Shown here in pieces: positions 11,126-21,555 of a DNA stretch of 64,000 nt (positions are counted from its first letter, which is position 1; each line of letters begins with the position of its first letter). The notes below the pieces were generated by a model, which saw only the letters and a program-made list of their open reading frames with translations, searched no databases and was not told the origin of the DNA. Position numbers and translations under genes: made by a program. Source of the stretch: Megaustenia siamemsis (taxonomy: Eukaryota; Mollusca; Gastropoda; Stylommatophora; Ariophantidae); NCBI GenBank assembly GCA_032433765.1, contig JAVIAB010000041.1, positions 80,934,428 to 80,998,427 of the forward strand, read 5' to 3'.

Positions 11126-12276
11126 GTCAGAGATAAGAAAAGATTTGATAAAACTCCTTAGCAAGTCTAGGTGTGGCTCATAGATAAGAAAAGATTTGAT
11201 AAAACTCATTATGAAGTGCAAGTGTAGGCCATAGATAAGAAAAGATTTGATAAAACTCATTATGAAGTGCAAGTGTAGGCCACAGATAAGAAAAGATTTG
11301 ATAAAACTCATTATGAAGTGCAAGTGTAGGCCATAGATAAGAAAAGATTTGATAAAACTCATTATGAAGTGCAAGTGTAGGCCATAGATAAGAAAATATT
11401 TGATAAAACTCATTATGAAGTGCAAGTGTAGGCCATAGATAAGAAAAAATTTGGTAAAACTCATTATGAAGTGCAAGTGTAGGCCATAGATAAGAAAAGA
11501 TTTGATAAAACTCATTATGAAGTGCAAGTGTAGACCACAGATAAGAAAAGATTTGGTAAAACTCGTTATCAAGTGCAAGTGTAGGCCACAGATAAGAAAA
11601 GATTTGATAAAACTCATTATGAAGTGCAAGTGTAGGCCATAGATAAGAAAAGATTTGATAAAACTCATTATGAAGTGCAAGTGTAGGCCACAGATAAGAA
11701 AAGATTTGGTAAAACTCATTATGAAGTGCCAGTGTAGGCCACAGATAAGAAAAGATTTGGTAAAACTCATTATGAAGTGCCAGTGTAGGCCATAGATAAG
11801 AAAAGATTTGATAAAATTCATTATGAAGTGCAAGTGTAGGCCACAGATAAGAAAAGATTTGGTAAAACTCGTTATGAAGTGCAAGTGTAGGCCACAGATA
11901 AGAAAAGATTTGATAAAACTCATTATGAAGTGCAAGTGTAGGCCACAGATAAGAAAAGATTTGATAAAACTCATTATGAAGTGCAAGTGTAGGCCATAGA
12001 TAAGAAAAGATTTGATAAAACGCATTATGAAGTGCAAGTGTAGGCCACAGATAAGAAAAGATTTGGTAAAACTCATTATGAAGTGCAAGTGTAGGCCATA
12101 GATAAAAAAATATTTGATAAAACTCATTATGAAGTGCAAGTGTAGGCCACAGATAAGAAAAGATTTGGTAAAACTCATTATGAAGTGCAAGTGTAGGCCA
12201 CAGATAAGAAAAGATTTGATAAAACTCATTATGAAGTGCAAGTGTAGGCCACAGATAAGAAAAGATTTGGTAAAAG
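11126..12276. repeat. 51-bp tandem repeat, about 22 copies
   Basis: Unit parts: AGATAAGAAAAGATTTGATA, AAACTCATTATGAAGTGC and AAGTGTAGGCCACA. Because 51 is divisible by 3, a 393-codon minus-strand frame stays open. There is no unique protein sequence beyond the unit, so it is not called as a gene. Confidence 0.95.
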
Positions 12277-12489
12277 TGGTTTGTGTTGTGTGAGTGGCAT
12301 CAAAGTTGTATTACATTTTTTGTGACCGGAAAAGTACCCAAAAAAATGTATGCAAGAAACGACATTGCAGATGTAGAAAATACTTCAGGTGAGTGAAAGA
12401 TAAACTGACGTGACTGGCAAAGTCACACCATGATGTGAAGATCTCCTATCATCTGTGGGTATATCCTATAAAATGTTCTTTGAGAATGA

Positions 12490-12720
12490 ACAGAAAGATC
12501 ATCATCATCATCGAGTGCCATCTTCTCAACCAAGGTTGGCTACCAAGGAGCGCCATTCTGCTCTGTCTCTTGCTTTGATAGTGCAGGTTGACATAGGCTG
12601 ATTTGTCCATCTTTTGATGTTACTCATCCATGTTAGTTTTGGTCTGCCTCTGCTTCTTTTACCTTCCCGTACTCTCAAACGTCTCAAACAAAAAAGATAA
12701 AAGAGAATATTCAAAATAAT
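12490..12720 (-). mobile_element. LINE 3'-end fragment
   Basis: Minus strand encodes LRVREGKRSRGRPKLTW, then a tail with ARDRAEWRSLVANLG and a stop, followed by a (GAT)n tail seen as CATCATCATCATCG on the plus strand. GKR.RGRPK.TW and A.DR..WR.LV are standard LINE C-terminal blocks, and a TGATGA microsatellite end is common in such elements. 5'-truncated, non-functional. Confidence 0.7.
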
Positions 12721-13365
12721 GGAAGAATGTCACAGAAAATACAGTTCCAATATTAATGTGTAGCTCTACAGTGATTGGCCAGTAACTTGTAGCTGGTGGT
12801 AGGCTTGAAAGTTACCTCCCATTTTGCTACTGGGGTCCCCACAGTGCAGGGAGAACACAACAGAGTCTCTGTTACCTGCCATGCTTGCCACTAGAGGCAT
12901 TGAAGGGGGTTTGGAATCGTTGCCTGTGTGGTCAAGTAGAATGTGCTCGGAGCGAACTTGTCAATGGAATCTTTTTAAAATGCATTTTGGAAAATGCTGT
13001 GACAAGTGTTGTAGCAGATGTGGGGAATTCCTGACTGCAATGAAACTGGGTAGAATAGAATAGAAAAGGCATTAAGATTAGAGAACCATAATTGATAAAG
13101 ACCTTAATCCACTAGTCTACAGTAGCAGTGGAAACAGACTAGTGAGTGTGGCCACTGGGTAGGTAACATAGCAGGATGGCAAGCCCAGCATCCAATTATG
13201 GCCTTCTGAAGTTGGATGTGATGGGTCCATGGGCGTACAGACACTATAAACCAAGACACAAAACATCTAGTGCCAGGGTAATTCTCTTTTAATGAAGAAG
13301 TAGCTTTAATTCAGTGGTGTATGCGAGTATCGCGAATGGTTGTCTTTTTTTTTTGTAAAGCAAAA
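12721..13365. other. Unique intron sequence
   Basis: About 640 bp without tandem structure. Short open frames exist (for example 12824-13063) but none has a usable acceptor/donor pair fitting the exon 3 to exon 4 phase, and that join already works. Origin unknown. Confidence 0.5.
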
Positions 13366-13717
13366 GTCAGAATAACTAACATAGATCAGAATAATTGTAC
13401 AAAAGTTCCTGTAGAAACAGAATAAATAACATAGATCAGAATAATTGTACAAATGTCCCTGTAGAAACAGAATAAATAACATAGATCAGAATAATTGTAC
13501 AAAAGTTCCTGTAGAAACAGAATAAATAACATAGATCAGAATAATTGTACAAAAGTTCCTGTAGAAACAGAATAAATAACATAGATCAGAATAAATAACA
13601 TAGATCAGAATAAATGTAAAAATGTTCCTGTAGAAACAGAATAAATAACATAGATCAGAATAAATAACATAGATCAGAATAAATGTAAAAATGTTCCTGT
13701 AGAAACAGAATAAATAG
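13366..13717. repeat. 50-bp tandem repeat with 19-bp sub-repeat
   Basis: About seven units with AAAAGTTCCTGTAGAAACAG and AATAAATAACATAGATCAG. In the later units the 19-bp AGAATAAATAACATAGATC part is itself duplicated. Confidence 0.9.
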
Positions 13718-14028
13718 CGATGTACTGTGCCCTTTGAGGAATCATAAAAGTTCTCAACATCAGAACAGGCTGATGCTGAAGTTTGGGTTAATGTTGTCAT
13801 GAAATTTGGACATTTAGAAAGCTGGTCTTTGCTCCCTTTGAATGATTCATCAGGCTGAATGATCTCAGTTGTTTATCTTTGAGCTAGGAACTGAACTAAT
13901 TCTTTGAAGAAATTGAGGATCAGCTGTAGAAGAACAGAAGAAGAACTAAATTAGAGCAACATGAGCTTTGAGCAGGAATTGTTAAAATGTTATCCTATTT
14001 GTAGATTGGAGATTCTTGGCATTTGCAG

Positions 14029-14078
14029 ATAATGTGCTACAAGAAGATGAGATTGCACATAGTCAGTCAGTGCTAGGA
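14029..14078 (+). CDS. Exon 4, unidentified gene (residues 166-182)
   Basis: Acceptor GGCATTTGCAG and donor GGA|GTAAGTC bound 50 nt. Two leading bases (AT) complete a codon begun with G in exon 3, giving Asp, then NVLQEDEIAHSQSVLG. The exon ends on a whole codon. Short, acidic, no motif. The phase fit on the left is exact without any intervening exon. Confidence 0.7.
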
Positions 14079-14179
14079 GTAAGTCATAATATTGTGTTTT
14101 TTTTTTTAGTTTGGGTTCTGCAATGACAACTTTGTTCATTTCATGATATTAACTGGGGCACTCATGTTGTAATATATGA

Positions 14180-14299
14180 TTCACATAATAAAATGAATGG
14201 TGCACACTATAATAATTAATGGTGCACACTATAATAATTAATGGTGCACACTATAAAAAATTAATGATGCTCACAATAATAATAAATTGTACCCACTAT
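14180..14299. repeat. 22-bp tandem repeat, left part
   Basis: Units of about 22 bp built on AATTAATGGTGCACACTATA with small variants. The array continues after the SINE, which has inserted into it. Confidence 0.85.
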
Positions 14300-14312
14300 A
14301 CAAATTAAGGGT

Positions 14313-14565
14313 AAGTAAAGAGCCCCGTCATGCCAAGTGGCGTATAGGGAATATAATAGGTGCTAGTGACCATAAATTTTACAGACCTTCGTCACATGAC
14401 TTTTGGGTAATGTGGTCGGCATTGCGCCTGTGCCACTTTACTTTCCCAGAAAAAAATCCGGTACCATTAAAGGCTGGGTGAACCTGGAAGCCGTCGGTTG
14501 GGATCGAACCCTACCTCTTGTCCTTTGTAGTCCAATTCACTAACCACTGAGCTATCACGGCTCCC
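14313..14565 (-). mobile_element. tRNA-derived SINE, minus strand, with target-site duplication
   Basis: On the minus strand the 5' end begins GGGAGCCGTGATAGCTCAGT. It has a Pol III A box TAGCTCAGTGG (plus positions 14544-14554) and a B box GGGTTCGATCCC (14500-14511), spaced as in a tRNA. The 253-bp element is flanked by identical ACAAATTAAGGGT at 14300-14312 and 14566-14578. Removing one copy restores the host 22-bp array. Its good condition suggests a fairly recent insertion. Confidence 0.85.
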
Positions 14566-14578
14566 ACAAATTAAGGGT

Positions 14579-14700
14579 GCACACTATAATAATTAATGGT
14601 GCAGATTATAATAATCAATAGTACCCACTATACAAATTAAGGGTGACACTATAATAATTAATGGCACACATTAGAAAGTGGATGCACACATTAGAATATT
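14579..14700. repeat. 22-bp tandem repeat, right part
   Basis: Continuation of the array interrupted by the SINE, with GCACACTATAATAATTAATG units becoming degenerate to the right. Confidence 0.8.
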
Positions 14701-14775
14701 TGGATAACATTAGAGTTAATAGTTCACATGATAGTGATTTGTGGCTCACTTGTTGATGAATCTCATTCTAATTAA

Positions 14776-15076
14776 CTCTTTCCGTATGGAAGCTTTTTAT
14801 CAACGCAACAGAAGAGGTTTCAGAGATAAGATTTTTCATGGTTTTAAGAATCAATCTACATATTTATATTTATCTAACATATAACATATTATACATGAAT
14901 TTTTAGATAATTGAACAAGGTATTAGATTTCACCAATACCAAGGTGATACAAGACATGTAAAAAGAATACGGTTTGATGGCGTTCACACTAATAAAATTG
15001 AGCGTATCGCACTATGCTGCAAAATTTACGCTGCCAAAATCGGCATGGTGCACAGTGCGGTGAAACGTATGGAGAG
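14776..15076. mobile_element. piggyBac-like MITE flanked by TTAA
   Basis: 301 bp bounded by TTAA at 14772-14775 and 15077-15080. The left end reads CTCTTTCCGTATGG. The right end, reversed, reads CTCTCCATACG, so the first four bases of the inverted repeat match and the rest match imperfectly with a gap. TTAA duplication and a terminal C(T/C)CTTTCCGTA-type repeat are typical of piggyBac-type elements. No transposase is encoded. Confidence 0.65.
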
Positions 15077-15169
15077 TTAATGGTAGTTTACATTATTGTA
15101 ATTATTGGCTCATGTCATAGCAAATGATCACTGGGACAATAATGTTTGGGTATTCAAATTTCAACAGAG

Positions 15170-15235
15170 GATGGTGAGGACTTGAGACGGGAAGGCGTGA
15201 AGAACGTTCCTACCTCTGGGTTTAAACTTAGCAAG
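15170..15235 (+). CDS. Exon 5, unidentified gene (residues 183-204)
   Basis: Twenty-two codons between an acceptor AACAGAG| and donor AAG|GTACTG: DGEDLRREGVKNVPTSGF then KLSK. Two AGs lie 2 bp apart; only the second (exon start 15170) keeps the frame from exon 4. The first would give a frameshift, so acceptor choice here matters. A decayed tandem copy of this exon lies 250 bp downstream. The donor is weaker than most in the gene. Confidence 0.6.
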
Positions 15236-15239
15236 GTAC

Positions 15240-15386
15240 TGTTTGTTTGTGTGTAAGTGAATGTTTGTGTGTGAGTGGATGTTTGTGTGTGAGTGGATGT
15301 TTGTGTGTGAGTGGATGTTTGTGTGTGAGTGGATGTTTGTGTGTGAGTGGATGTTTGTGTGTGAGTGGATGTTTGTGTGTATGTAA
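15240..15386. repeat. 18-bp tandem repeat, 8 copies
   Basis: GTGTGTGAGTGGATGTTT units starting 5 bp after exon 5's end. It lies between exon 5 and its degenerate copy. Confidence 0.92.
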
Positions 15387-15426
15387 TGGTAGGTGTTTCG
15401 TGTCAGGGTGGTAGTGATGTGACTGT

Positions 15427-15490
15427 GTGGGTGAGAACTTGAGATGAAGAACATTCCTACCTTTGGGTTTAAGCTTAGCAAGGTACTTTT
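15427..15490 (+). pseudogene. Decayed duplicate of exon 5
   Basis: GAACTTGAGATGAAGAACATT and CCTACCTTTGGGTTTAAGCT align to exon 5, including the donor (AGCAAGGTACTTTT). Relative to exon 5 it lacks a 10-bp block (CGGGAAGGCG), which breaks the frame, and there is no clear acceptor. It appears to be a tandem segmental copy that lost coding capacity. Confidence 0.7.
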
Positions 15491-15995
15491 TGTGCGGGTG
15501 TGTGTGCATATATGTGGTTAAAGGTAGTTGTGTGATGTTAGAGTGGTTGTGTTGTAGCTGTGTCAATGATGACTTGAGAATACATTTATTCTTCCTCAAA
15601 ACTCAGACATTTGTCTAGAACTAAATGAAAAGTCCCTTGAAACCACTTTGGATCTTCTTCTGCTGCTGCAATCATGGAAATCACAATCTGAGCCCTCATA
15701 CAACAAATTGTCCTCTGTACCATCCAGTCAGTGCACTACTAATGTCACACTTCTTAAAAATCAATAACAGTAACAATTTTATTCCGTATCACAACAGGCT
15801 AAAATAACTTCAAAGATGTGCCATGTTTAGAAATATTTTCAAAGAAAAAAGTTGTTATATGCTGGCAAATACAACAGTTATTGATGAAATGTCATGATTT
15901 TGCTTATGATGTAGTTGTGTAGGTGGAGTGTCCGATTTTTTATTGTGATGTACTGTCAATGTATCTAGTTTGTTAATTTTGACTGTCTATTACAG
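15491..15995. other. Unique intron sequence
   Basis: Mostly non-repetitive and AT-rich, with a further echo of the duplicated block near 15555 (GATGACTTGAGA). No coding signal until the acceptor TGACTGTCTATTACAG. Confidence 0.6.
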
Positions 15996-16042
15996 AATGT
16001 CCGGCACAGGGAAAATGAGCCATGCATGAAGCTAAGCATCAA
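15996..16042 (+). CDS. Exon 6, unidentified gene (residues 205-220)
   Basis: 47-nt exon, acceptor TGTCTATTACAG, donor ATCAA|GTATGT. The frame gives NVRHRENEPCMKLSI plus two bases (AA) of the next codon. It starts phase 0, as exon 5 requires. The motif NVR.(R)xNE recurs in exon 8 (NVRRNESPE). The 33-bp array starts within 20 bp of the donor and continues the open frame by chance. Confidence 0.6.
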
Positions 16043-16049
16043 GTATGTT

Positions 16050-16601
16050 ATGCCATGTTTGTCTATAATTTGTATCAGTATTTTTGTGTTGCTATCTATA
16101 ATTTGTATCAGTATTTTTGTGTTTCTGTCTATGATTTGTGTCAGTATTTTTGTGTTTCTGTCTATGATTTGTGTCAGTATTTTTGTGTTTCTGTCTATGA
16201 TTTGTATCAGTATTTTTGTGTTGCTGTCTATGATTTGTGTCAGTATTTTTGTGTTGCTATCTATGATTTGTGTCAGTATTTTTGTGTTTCTGTCTATGAT
16301 TTGTGTCAGTATTTTTGTGTTGCTGTCTATGTTTTGTATCAGTATTTTTGTGTTGCTGTCTATGTTTTGTATCAGTATTTTTGTGTTGCTGTCTATGTTT
16401 TGTATCAGTATTTTTGTGTTGCTATCTATGATTTGTGTCAGTATTTTTGTGTTACTGTCTATGTTTTGTATCAGTATTTTTGTGTTGCTGTCTATGATTT
16501 GTGTCAGTATTTTTGTGTTTCTGTCTATGATTTGTATCAGTATTTTTGTGTTTCTGTCTATGATTTGTGTCAGTATTTTTGTGTTGCTGTCTATGATTTT
16601 C
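16050..16601. repeat. 33-bp tandem repeat, left block
   Basis: About 17 copies with TCTATGATTTGTGTCAGTAT and TTTTGTGTTGCTG. As 33 is divisible by 3, long frames run through it. The array is interrupted by a LINE at 16602-17668. Confidence 0.95.
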
Positions 16602-17668
16602 AGATATTATGACTATCATTTGACAAAGTAAAGCACCAAGAAATAATCAAAATTTTAGAAATCATAAACGTAAACAGCAAAGATCTAAGAATAATAAAGA
16701 ACATGTACTGGCAACAAACAGCGGCCATAAGAACTGGAAACCAATTGGGAATGTTTCAACAAATAAAACAAGGTTGTGTGCGGTCACCAGATTTGTTTAA
16801 TATTTATAGTGAGATTATTTTAAAATCCATAAGGGGCATGCCTGGAATAACAATTGGAGGTCATAATATAAATAATCTAAGGTATGCTGATGATACAGTC
16901 TTAATCGCTAACAGTTAAAATGAATTACAAGAAATGTTGGACATTATAGTGAAGGAAAGCAAAAATAAAGGTCTCAGCCCTAATAGCAAAAAGACAGAAG
17001 TAATGGTAACAACAAAGAAAAAGACATCACCTCAGTGCAAAATAAAGACAAGTGGAACAATATTAAAACAGGTGAATGAATTTAAATATTTGGGAACTTT
17101 GTTAACCTCAGACGGAAGATGTACAAAAGAGGTGAGATGCAGAATGGCCCAGGCAAAAGTAGCTTTCCAAAAAATGAGGAAGATACTGTGCAATCCATTT
17201 TTGACAATAGAAACAAGAAAAAGAGTTCTTAAATGTTACGTAGAGCCAGTCTTAACATATGGATGCGAATCATGGACAATAGGACAACAGATAAGAAAAT
17301 CACTGGAGTTTGTAGAAATGTGGTTTTACAGAAGAATGTTGAGAGTATTATCGACAGCTAAGAAGAGTAATGCATATGTTCTGAGAGAGGTCAAAGCAAA
17401 AAGAGAGCTAATTTCCAATATTAGGAAGAAACAATCATCATTTTTTGGCCATGTAATGAGAAGAGAACAGCTGGAATATAATGTAACAACTGGAAAAATT
17501 GAGGGACGAAGAGATAGAGGGAAGCAAAGAGAAAAAATAACAGACTGCTTAAGAGAATAGCTTGGCAGAAGGTCAACAACAGAAATGATAAATAGCTGTC
17601 GAGATCGAAAGTTGTGGAGAGACATAATCACCTATGCCAGCAGGCCTGGTACTTGATGATGAGGATGA
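16602..17668 (+). mobile_element. 5'-truncated LINE, reverse transcriptase C-terminal half
   Basis: The plus strand encodes QGCVRSPDLFNIYSE, then LRYADDTVLIANS with the catalytic YADD (16883-16894). Next come GLSPNSKKTEVMV, NEFKYLGTLLTSDGR, VEPVLTYGCESWTI, RRMLRVL and SFFGHVMRR, then a 3' tail TGATGATGAGGATGATG. These are the RT palm and post-RT blocks of non-LTR retrotransposons. A TAA after IANS and a second stop near the end break the frame. The same family appears at 43590-44000. It lies inside the 33-bp array. Confidence 0.88.
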
Positions 17669-19437
17669 TGTCTATGATTTGTGTCAGTATTTTTGTGTTG
17701 CCATCTATGATTTGTGTCAGTATTTTTGTGTTGCCATCTATGATTTGTGTCAGTATTTTTGTGTTGCTGTCTATGATTTGTGTCAGTATTTTTGTGTTGC
17801 TGTCTATGATTTGTGTCAGTATTTTTGTGTTGCTGTCTATGATTTGTGTCAGTATTTTTGTGTTGCCATCTATGATTTGTGTCAGTATTTTTGTGTTGCT
17901 GTCTATGATTCATGTCAGTATTTTTGTGTTGCTGTCTATGATTTGTGTCAGTATTTTTGTGTTGCTGTCTATGATTTGTGTCAGTATTTTTGTGTTGCTG
18001 TCTATGATTTGTGTCAGTATTTTTGTGTTGCTGTCTATGATTTGTGTCAGTATTTTTGTGTTGCTGTCTATGATTTGTGTCAGTATTTTTGTGTTGCCAT
18101 CTATGATTTGTGTCAGTATTTTTGTGTTGCTGTCTATGATTTGTGTCAGTATTTTTGTGTTGCTGTCTATGATTTGTGTCAGTATTTTTGTGTTGCTGTC
18201 TATGATTTGTGTCAGTATTTTTGTGTTGCTATCTATGATTTGTGTCAGTATTTTTGTGTTGCTGTCTATGATTCATGTCAGTATTTTTGTGTTGCTGTCT
18301 ATGATTTGTGTCAGTATTTTTGTGTTGCTGTCTATGATTTGTGTCAGTATTTTTGTGTTGCTGTCTATGATTTGTGTCAGTATTTTTGTGTTGCTGTCTA
18401 TGATTTGTGTCAGTATTTTTGTGTTGCTGTCTATGATTTGTGTCAGTATTTCTGTGTTGCTGTCTATGATTTGTGTCAGTATTTTTGTGTTGCTGTCTAT
18501 GATTTGTATCAGTATTTTTGTGTTGTTGTCTATGATTCATGTCAGTATTTTTGTGTTGCTGTCTATGATTTGTGTTGCTATCTATGATTTGTATCAGTAT
18601 TTTTGTGTTGTTGTCTATGATTCATGTCAGTATTTTTGTGTTGCTGTCTATGATTTGTGTTGCTATCTATGATTCATGTCAGTATTTTTGTGTTGCTGTC
18701 TATGATTTGTGTCAGTATTTTTGTGTTGCTGTCTATGATTCATGTCAGTATTTTTGTGTTGCTGTCTATGATTTGTGTCAGTATTTTTGTGTTGCTGTCT
18801 ATGATTTGTGTCAGTATTTTTGTGTTGTTGTCTATGATTCATGTCAGTATTTTTGTGTTGCTGTCTGTGATTTGTGTTGCTATCTATGATTTGTGTCAGT
18901 ATTTTTGTGTTGCTGTCTATGATTTGTGTCAGTATTTTTGTGTTGCTGTCTATGATTTGTGTCAGTATTTTTGTGTTGTTGTCTATGATTCATGTCAGTA
19001 TTTTTGTGTTGCTGTCTATGATTTGTGTTGCTATCTATGATTTGTATCAGTATTTTTGTGTTGCTGTCTATGATTCATGTCAGTATTTTTGTGTTGCTGT
19101 CTATGATTTGTGTTGCTATCTATGATTTGTGTCAGTATTTTTGTGTTGCTGTCTATGATTTGTGTCAGTATTTTTGTGTTGCTGTCTATGATTTGTATCA
19201 GTATTTTTGTGTTGTTGTCTATGATTCATGTCAGTATTTTTGTGTTGCTGTCTATGATTTGTGTTGCTATCTATGATTTGTATCAGTATTTTTGTGTTGC
19301 TGTCTATGATTCATGTCAGTATTTTTGTGTTGTCGTCTATGATTTGTGTCAGTATTTTTGTATTGCTGTTTATGATTCATGTCAGTATTTTTGTGTTTCT
19401 GTCTATGATACATGTCAGTATTTTTGTGTAGTTGTCC
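17669..19437. repeat. 33-bp tandem repeat, right block
   Basis: About 53 copies of the unit seen at 16050-16601. From about 18540 the block carries 19-bp truncated units (GTGTTGCTATCTATGATTTG junctions near 18567, 18652, 18869, 19020, 19105 and 19256). They are spaced 85, 217, 151, 85 and 151 bp, that is 19 + n x 33. Confidence 0.95.
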
Positions 19438-19676
19438 AGGATTTTCACCTATATTGGCAGCAAGCCAGAGCTGACCAGAACATTTGTCACATCTACATGT
19501 CAGTATTTTTGTGTAGTTGTCCAGGATTTTCACCTATATTGGCAGCAAGCCAGAGCTGACCAGAACATTTGTCACATCTACATGTCAGTATTTTTGTGTA
19601 GTTGTCCAGGATTTTCACCTATATTGACAGCAAGCCAGAGCTGGCCAGAACATTTGTCACATCTACATGTCAGTCC
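19411..19676. repeat. 85-bp tandem repeat, 3 copies
   Basis: Three copies with CATGTCAGTATTTTTGTGTA, GTTGTCCAGGATTTTCACC and GCAAGCCAGAGCTG(A/G)CCAGA. The first third matches the 33-bp unit, so this is a composite unit at the array's edge. Confidence 0.9.
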
Positions 19677-20219
19677 CAGAGACAATCATCCTTTCCTAAA
19701 GAGTTGTCATTAAATATGTGGAAGGCAAACCCAGTTGACCACAGATGCAATGAAAGGAAGTAAAATGTGCTGGGCTGGAAAGTGTAGAAGTCACATATCC
19801 GGCCTGTCAGTAGCAAAATGAGAATGTGAGAATGAATGAGAACAATTGAGATGATTTGTTCAACAAAAAAACTTGACTTGTGGGGAAGGGGGGAAGGAGT
19901 GCTGGGTGTTAGGGAGTAAACTAATTTTTAAAAATGGGTTTATATTAATTTGTAGTAGAAATTAATTGTATTCTTCGATTGGATTTGAGAAGATGTGGAG
20001 TCAGACTGGTAGTAAAAGCAGGCAAAGTTTGTGGACAAAAGATGGAGAATGAAGGAGTGAAATTGATATGGGAAGACTGATGTTGTGGCACAAAGAAAAA
20101 GATCAAGAAAGTGATCACTTGAGATATTAATGTAGGAAATGTCATAGATGGCCAAATGGTATGTCATACTTCAGATTTGATGATGTCATTATTAATTTTG
20201 TTATTTGTTCTGTCCACAG
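19677..20219. other. Unique intron sequence
   Basis: No tandem structure. Short frames on the minus strand (19940-20167) lack splice or domain support. It ends in a strong pyrimidine-rich acceptor, ATTTGTTCTGTCCACAG. Confidence 0.6.
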
Positions 20220-20239
20220 CGCAGTTGTCTATCCTAGTG
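20220..20239 (+). CDS. Exon 7, 20-nt micro-exon (residues 220-227)
   Basis: Between acceptor TTTGTTCTGTCCACAG and donor GTG|GTAAGT lie 20 nt. One base finishes the codon opened in exon 6 (AA|C, Asn), six codons read AVVYPS, and one base opens the next codon (G|AA, Glu, in exon 8). Both splice sites are near consensus and both phases fit, the main reason for calling so short an exon. Confidence 0.6.
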
Positions 20240-20254
20240 GTAAGTTATTTCATA

Positions 20255-20405
20255 TTTGAGTGATACACACATTATCATATTCGAGTGATACAAATATTAT
20301 CATATTTGAGAGATATATGCATTATCATATCTGAGTGATACAAACATTTATCATATTTAAGCTACACAAATATAATTGAAGTGATACAAACATGTATTTT
20401 ATTTG
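20255..20405. repeat. About 26-bp degenerate repeat
   Basis: Five or six variants of ATCATATTTGAGTGATACAA starting 15 bp after exon 7. Confidence 0.75.
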
Positions 20406-21090
20406 CGCGATACCCATCTTCTTAGAGTCTGTTGGGAGTATCATTTTATAACATCTTTGAGTCTATTGAAAGTATCATTTTATATCATCTTAGAGTCTGT
20501 TGAAGTATCATTTGATATCATCTTAGAGTCTGTTGGGAGTATCATTTTATAACATCTTTGAGTTTGTTGGAAGTATCATTTATATCATCTCAGAGTCTGT
20601 TGAAGTATCATTTGAGTCTGTTGGAAGTATCATTTTATATCATCTTTGAGTCTGTTGGAAGTATCATTTTATAACATCTTAGAGTTTGTTGGAAGTATTT
20701 ATATCATCTCAGAGTTTGTTGAAGTATCATTTGAGTCTGTTGAAGTATCATTTGATATCATCTTAGAGTTTGTAAGAAGTATCATTTGATATCATTTTAG
20801 AGTCTCTTGGAAGTATCATTTGATATCATCTCAGAGTTTGTAAGAAGTATCATTTGATGTCATCTTAGAGTTTGTAAGAAGTATCATTTGATACCATCTT
20901 AGAATTTGTAAGAAGTATCATTTGATGTCATCTTAGAGTTTGTAAGAAGTATCATTTGATACCATCTTAGAATTTGTTAGAAGTATCATTTGATATCATC
21001 TTAGAGTTTGTAAGAATATCATTTGATATTATCTTAAAGTTTGTTAGAGGCATAATTTGATATTATCTTAGAGTCTAGTAGAAGTATCTT
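20406..21090. repeat. 34-36-bp degenerate tandem repeat, about 19 copies
   Basis: Core GAAGTATCATTTGATATCAT plus CTTAGAGT(C/T)TGT. Units vary in length and some are truncated, so this array is older or less homogenised than its neighbours. Confidence 0.88.
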
Positions 21091-21410
21091 TAGATTATAT
21101 TTCATTTGTTATTCTCAACAAACTAACAACTAGAGTTTTATATAGAACACAGTTTGTGAGTTATTTTTATTTGGAACAATGTACAGAAACTTACATTTGT
21201 CAAAGTTGTCACTGGCCACACAAATTGTGTGTTTTGGCTTCAGCTGACAGTTTGTGCTGTTTGGCTTGCAATTGATTGTTTACCTGTACCAGTTGACAAA
21301 TATGCCTTGCCAGTGACAGCCATAAATAGCCATGATATAACTGTCAATCAGGTTTTTTTTCAATTTATTTGTTATTTACAAGTCATCCTGCTCTCTGCTT
21401 ATTGTCCTAG

Positions 21411-21458
21411 AAAATGTCAGAAGAAATGAGAGCCCCGAGACAGAACGGTTTACTTCAG
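21411..21458 (+). CDS. Exon 8, unidentified gene (residues 227-243)
   Basis: Acceptor CTGCTTATTGTCCTAG and donor TTCAG|GTTTGT bound 48 nt. Two leading bases complete Glu from exon 7, then NVRRNESPETERFTS, then one base (G). Charged, with possible basophilic and Ser-Pro phosphorylation contexts (RRNESPE). Phase fits both neighbours. The donor GTTTGT is the weakest of this group. Confidence 0.65.
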
Positions 21459-21555
21459 GTTTGTACTCAAACTTTGTTTTTTTTAAATGTTGATGTCATT
21501 AAAATGTTTGAACTTCACAGTACCATACCACAGCTAGCTACCACCTACAACAGTC

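Noticed and set aside
11060..12241. 393-codon minus-strand frame (HFIMSF repeats)
   Set aside because: Generated by a 51-bp unit. The hydrophobic look comes from the antisense of an AT-rich repeat.
14480..14565. Functional minus-strand tRNA gene
   Set aside because: A and B boxes are excellent, but the sequence continues into a SINE body with a target-site duplication around the whole.
16026..19713. CVSIFVLLSMI membrane-protein-like frames
   Set aside because: They come from the 33-bp array. The hydrophobicity is a by-product of T-rich repeats.
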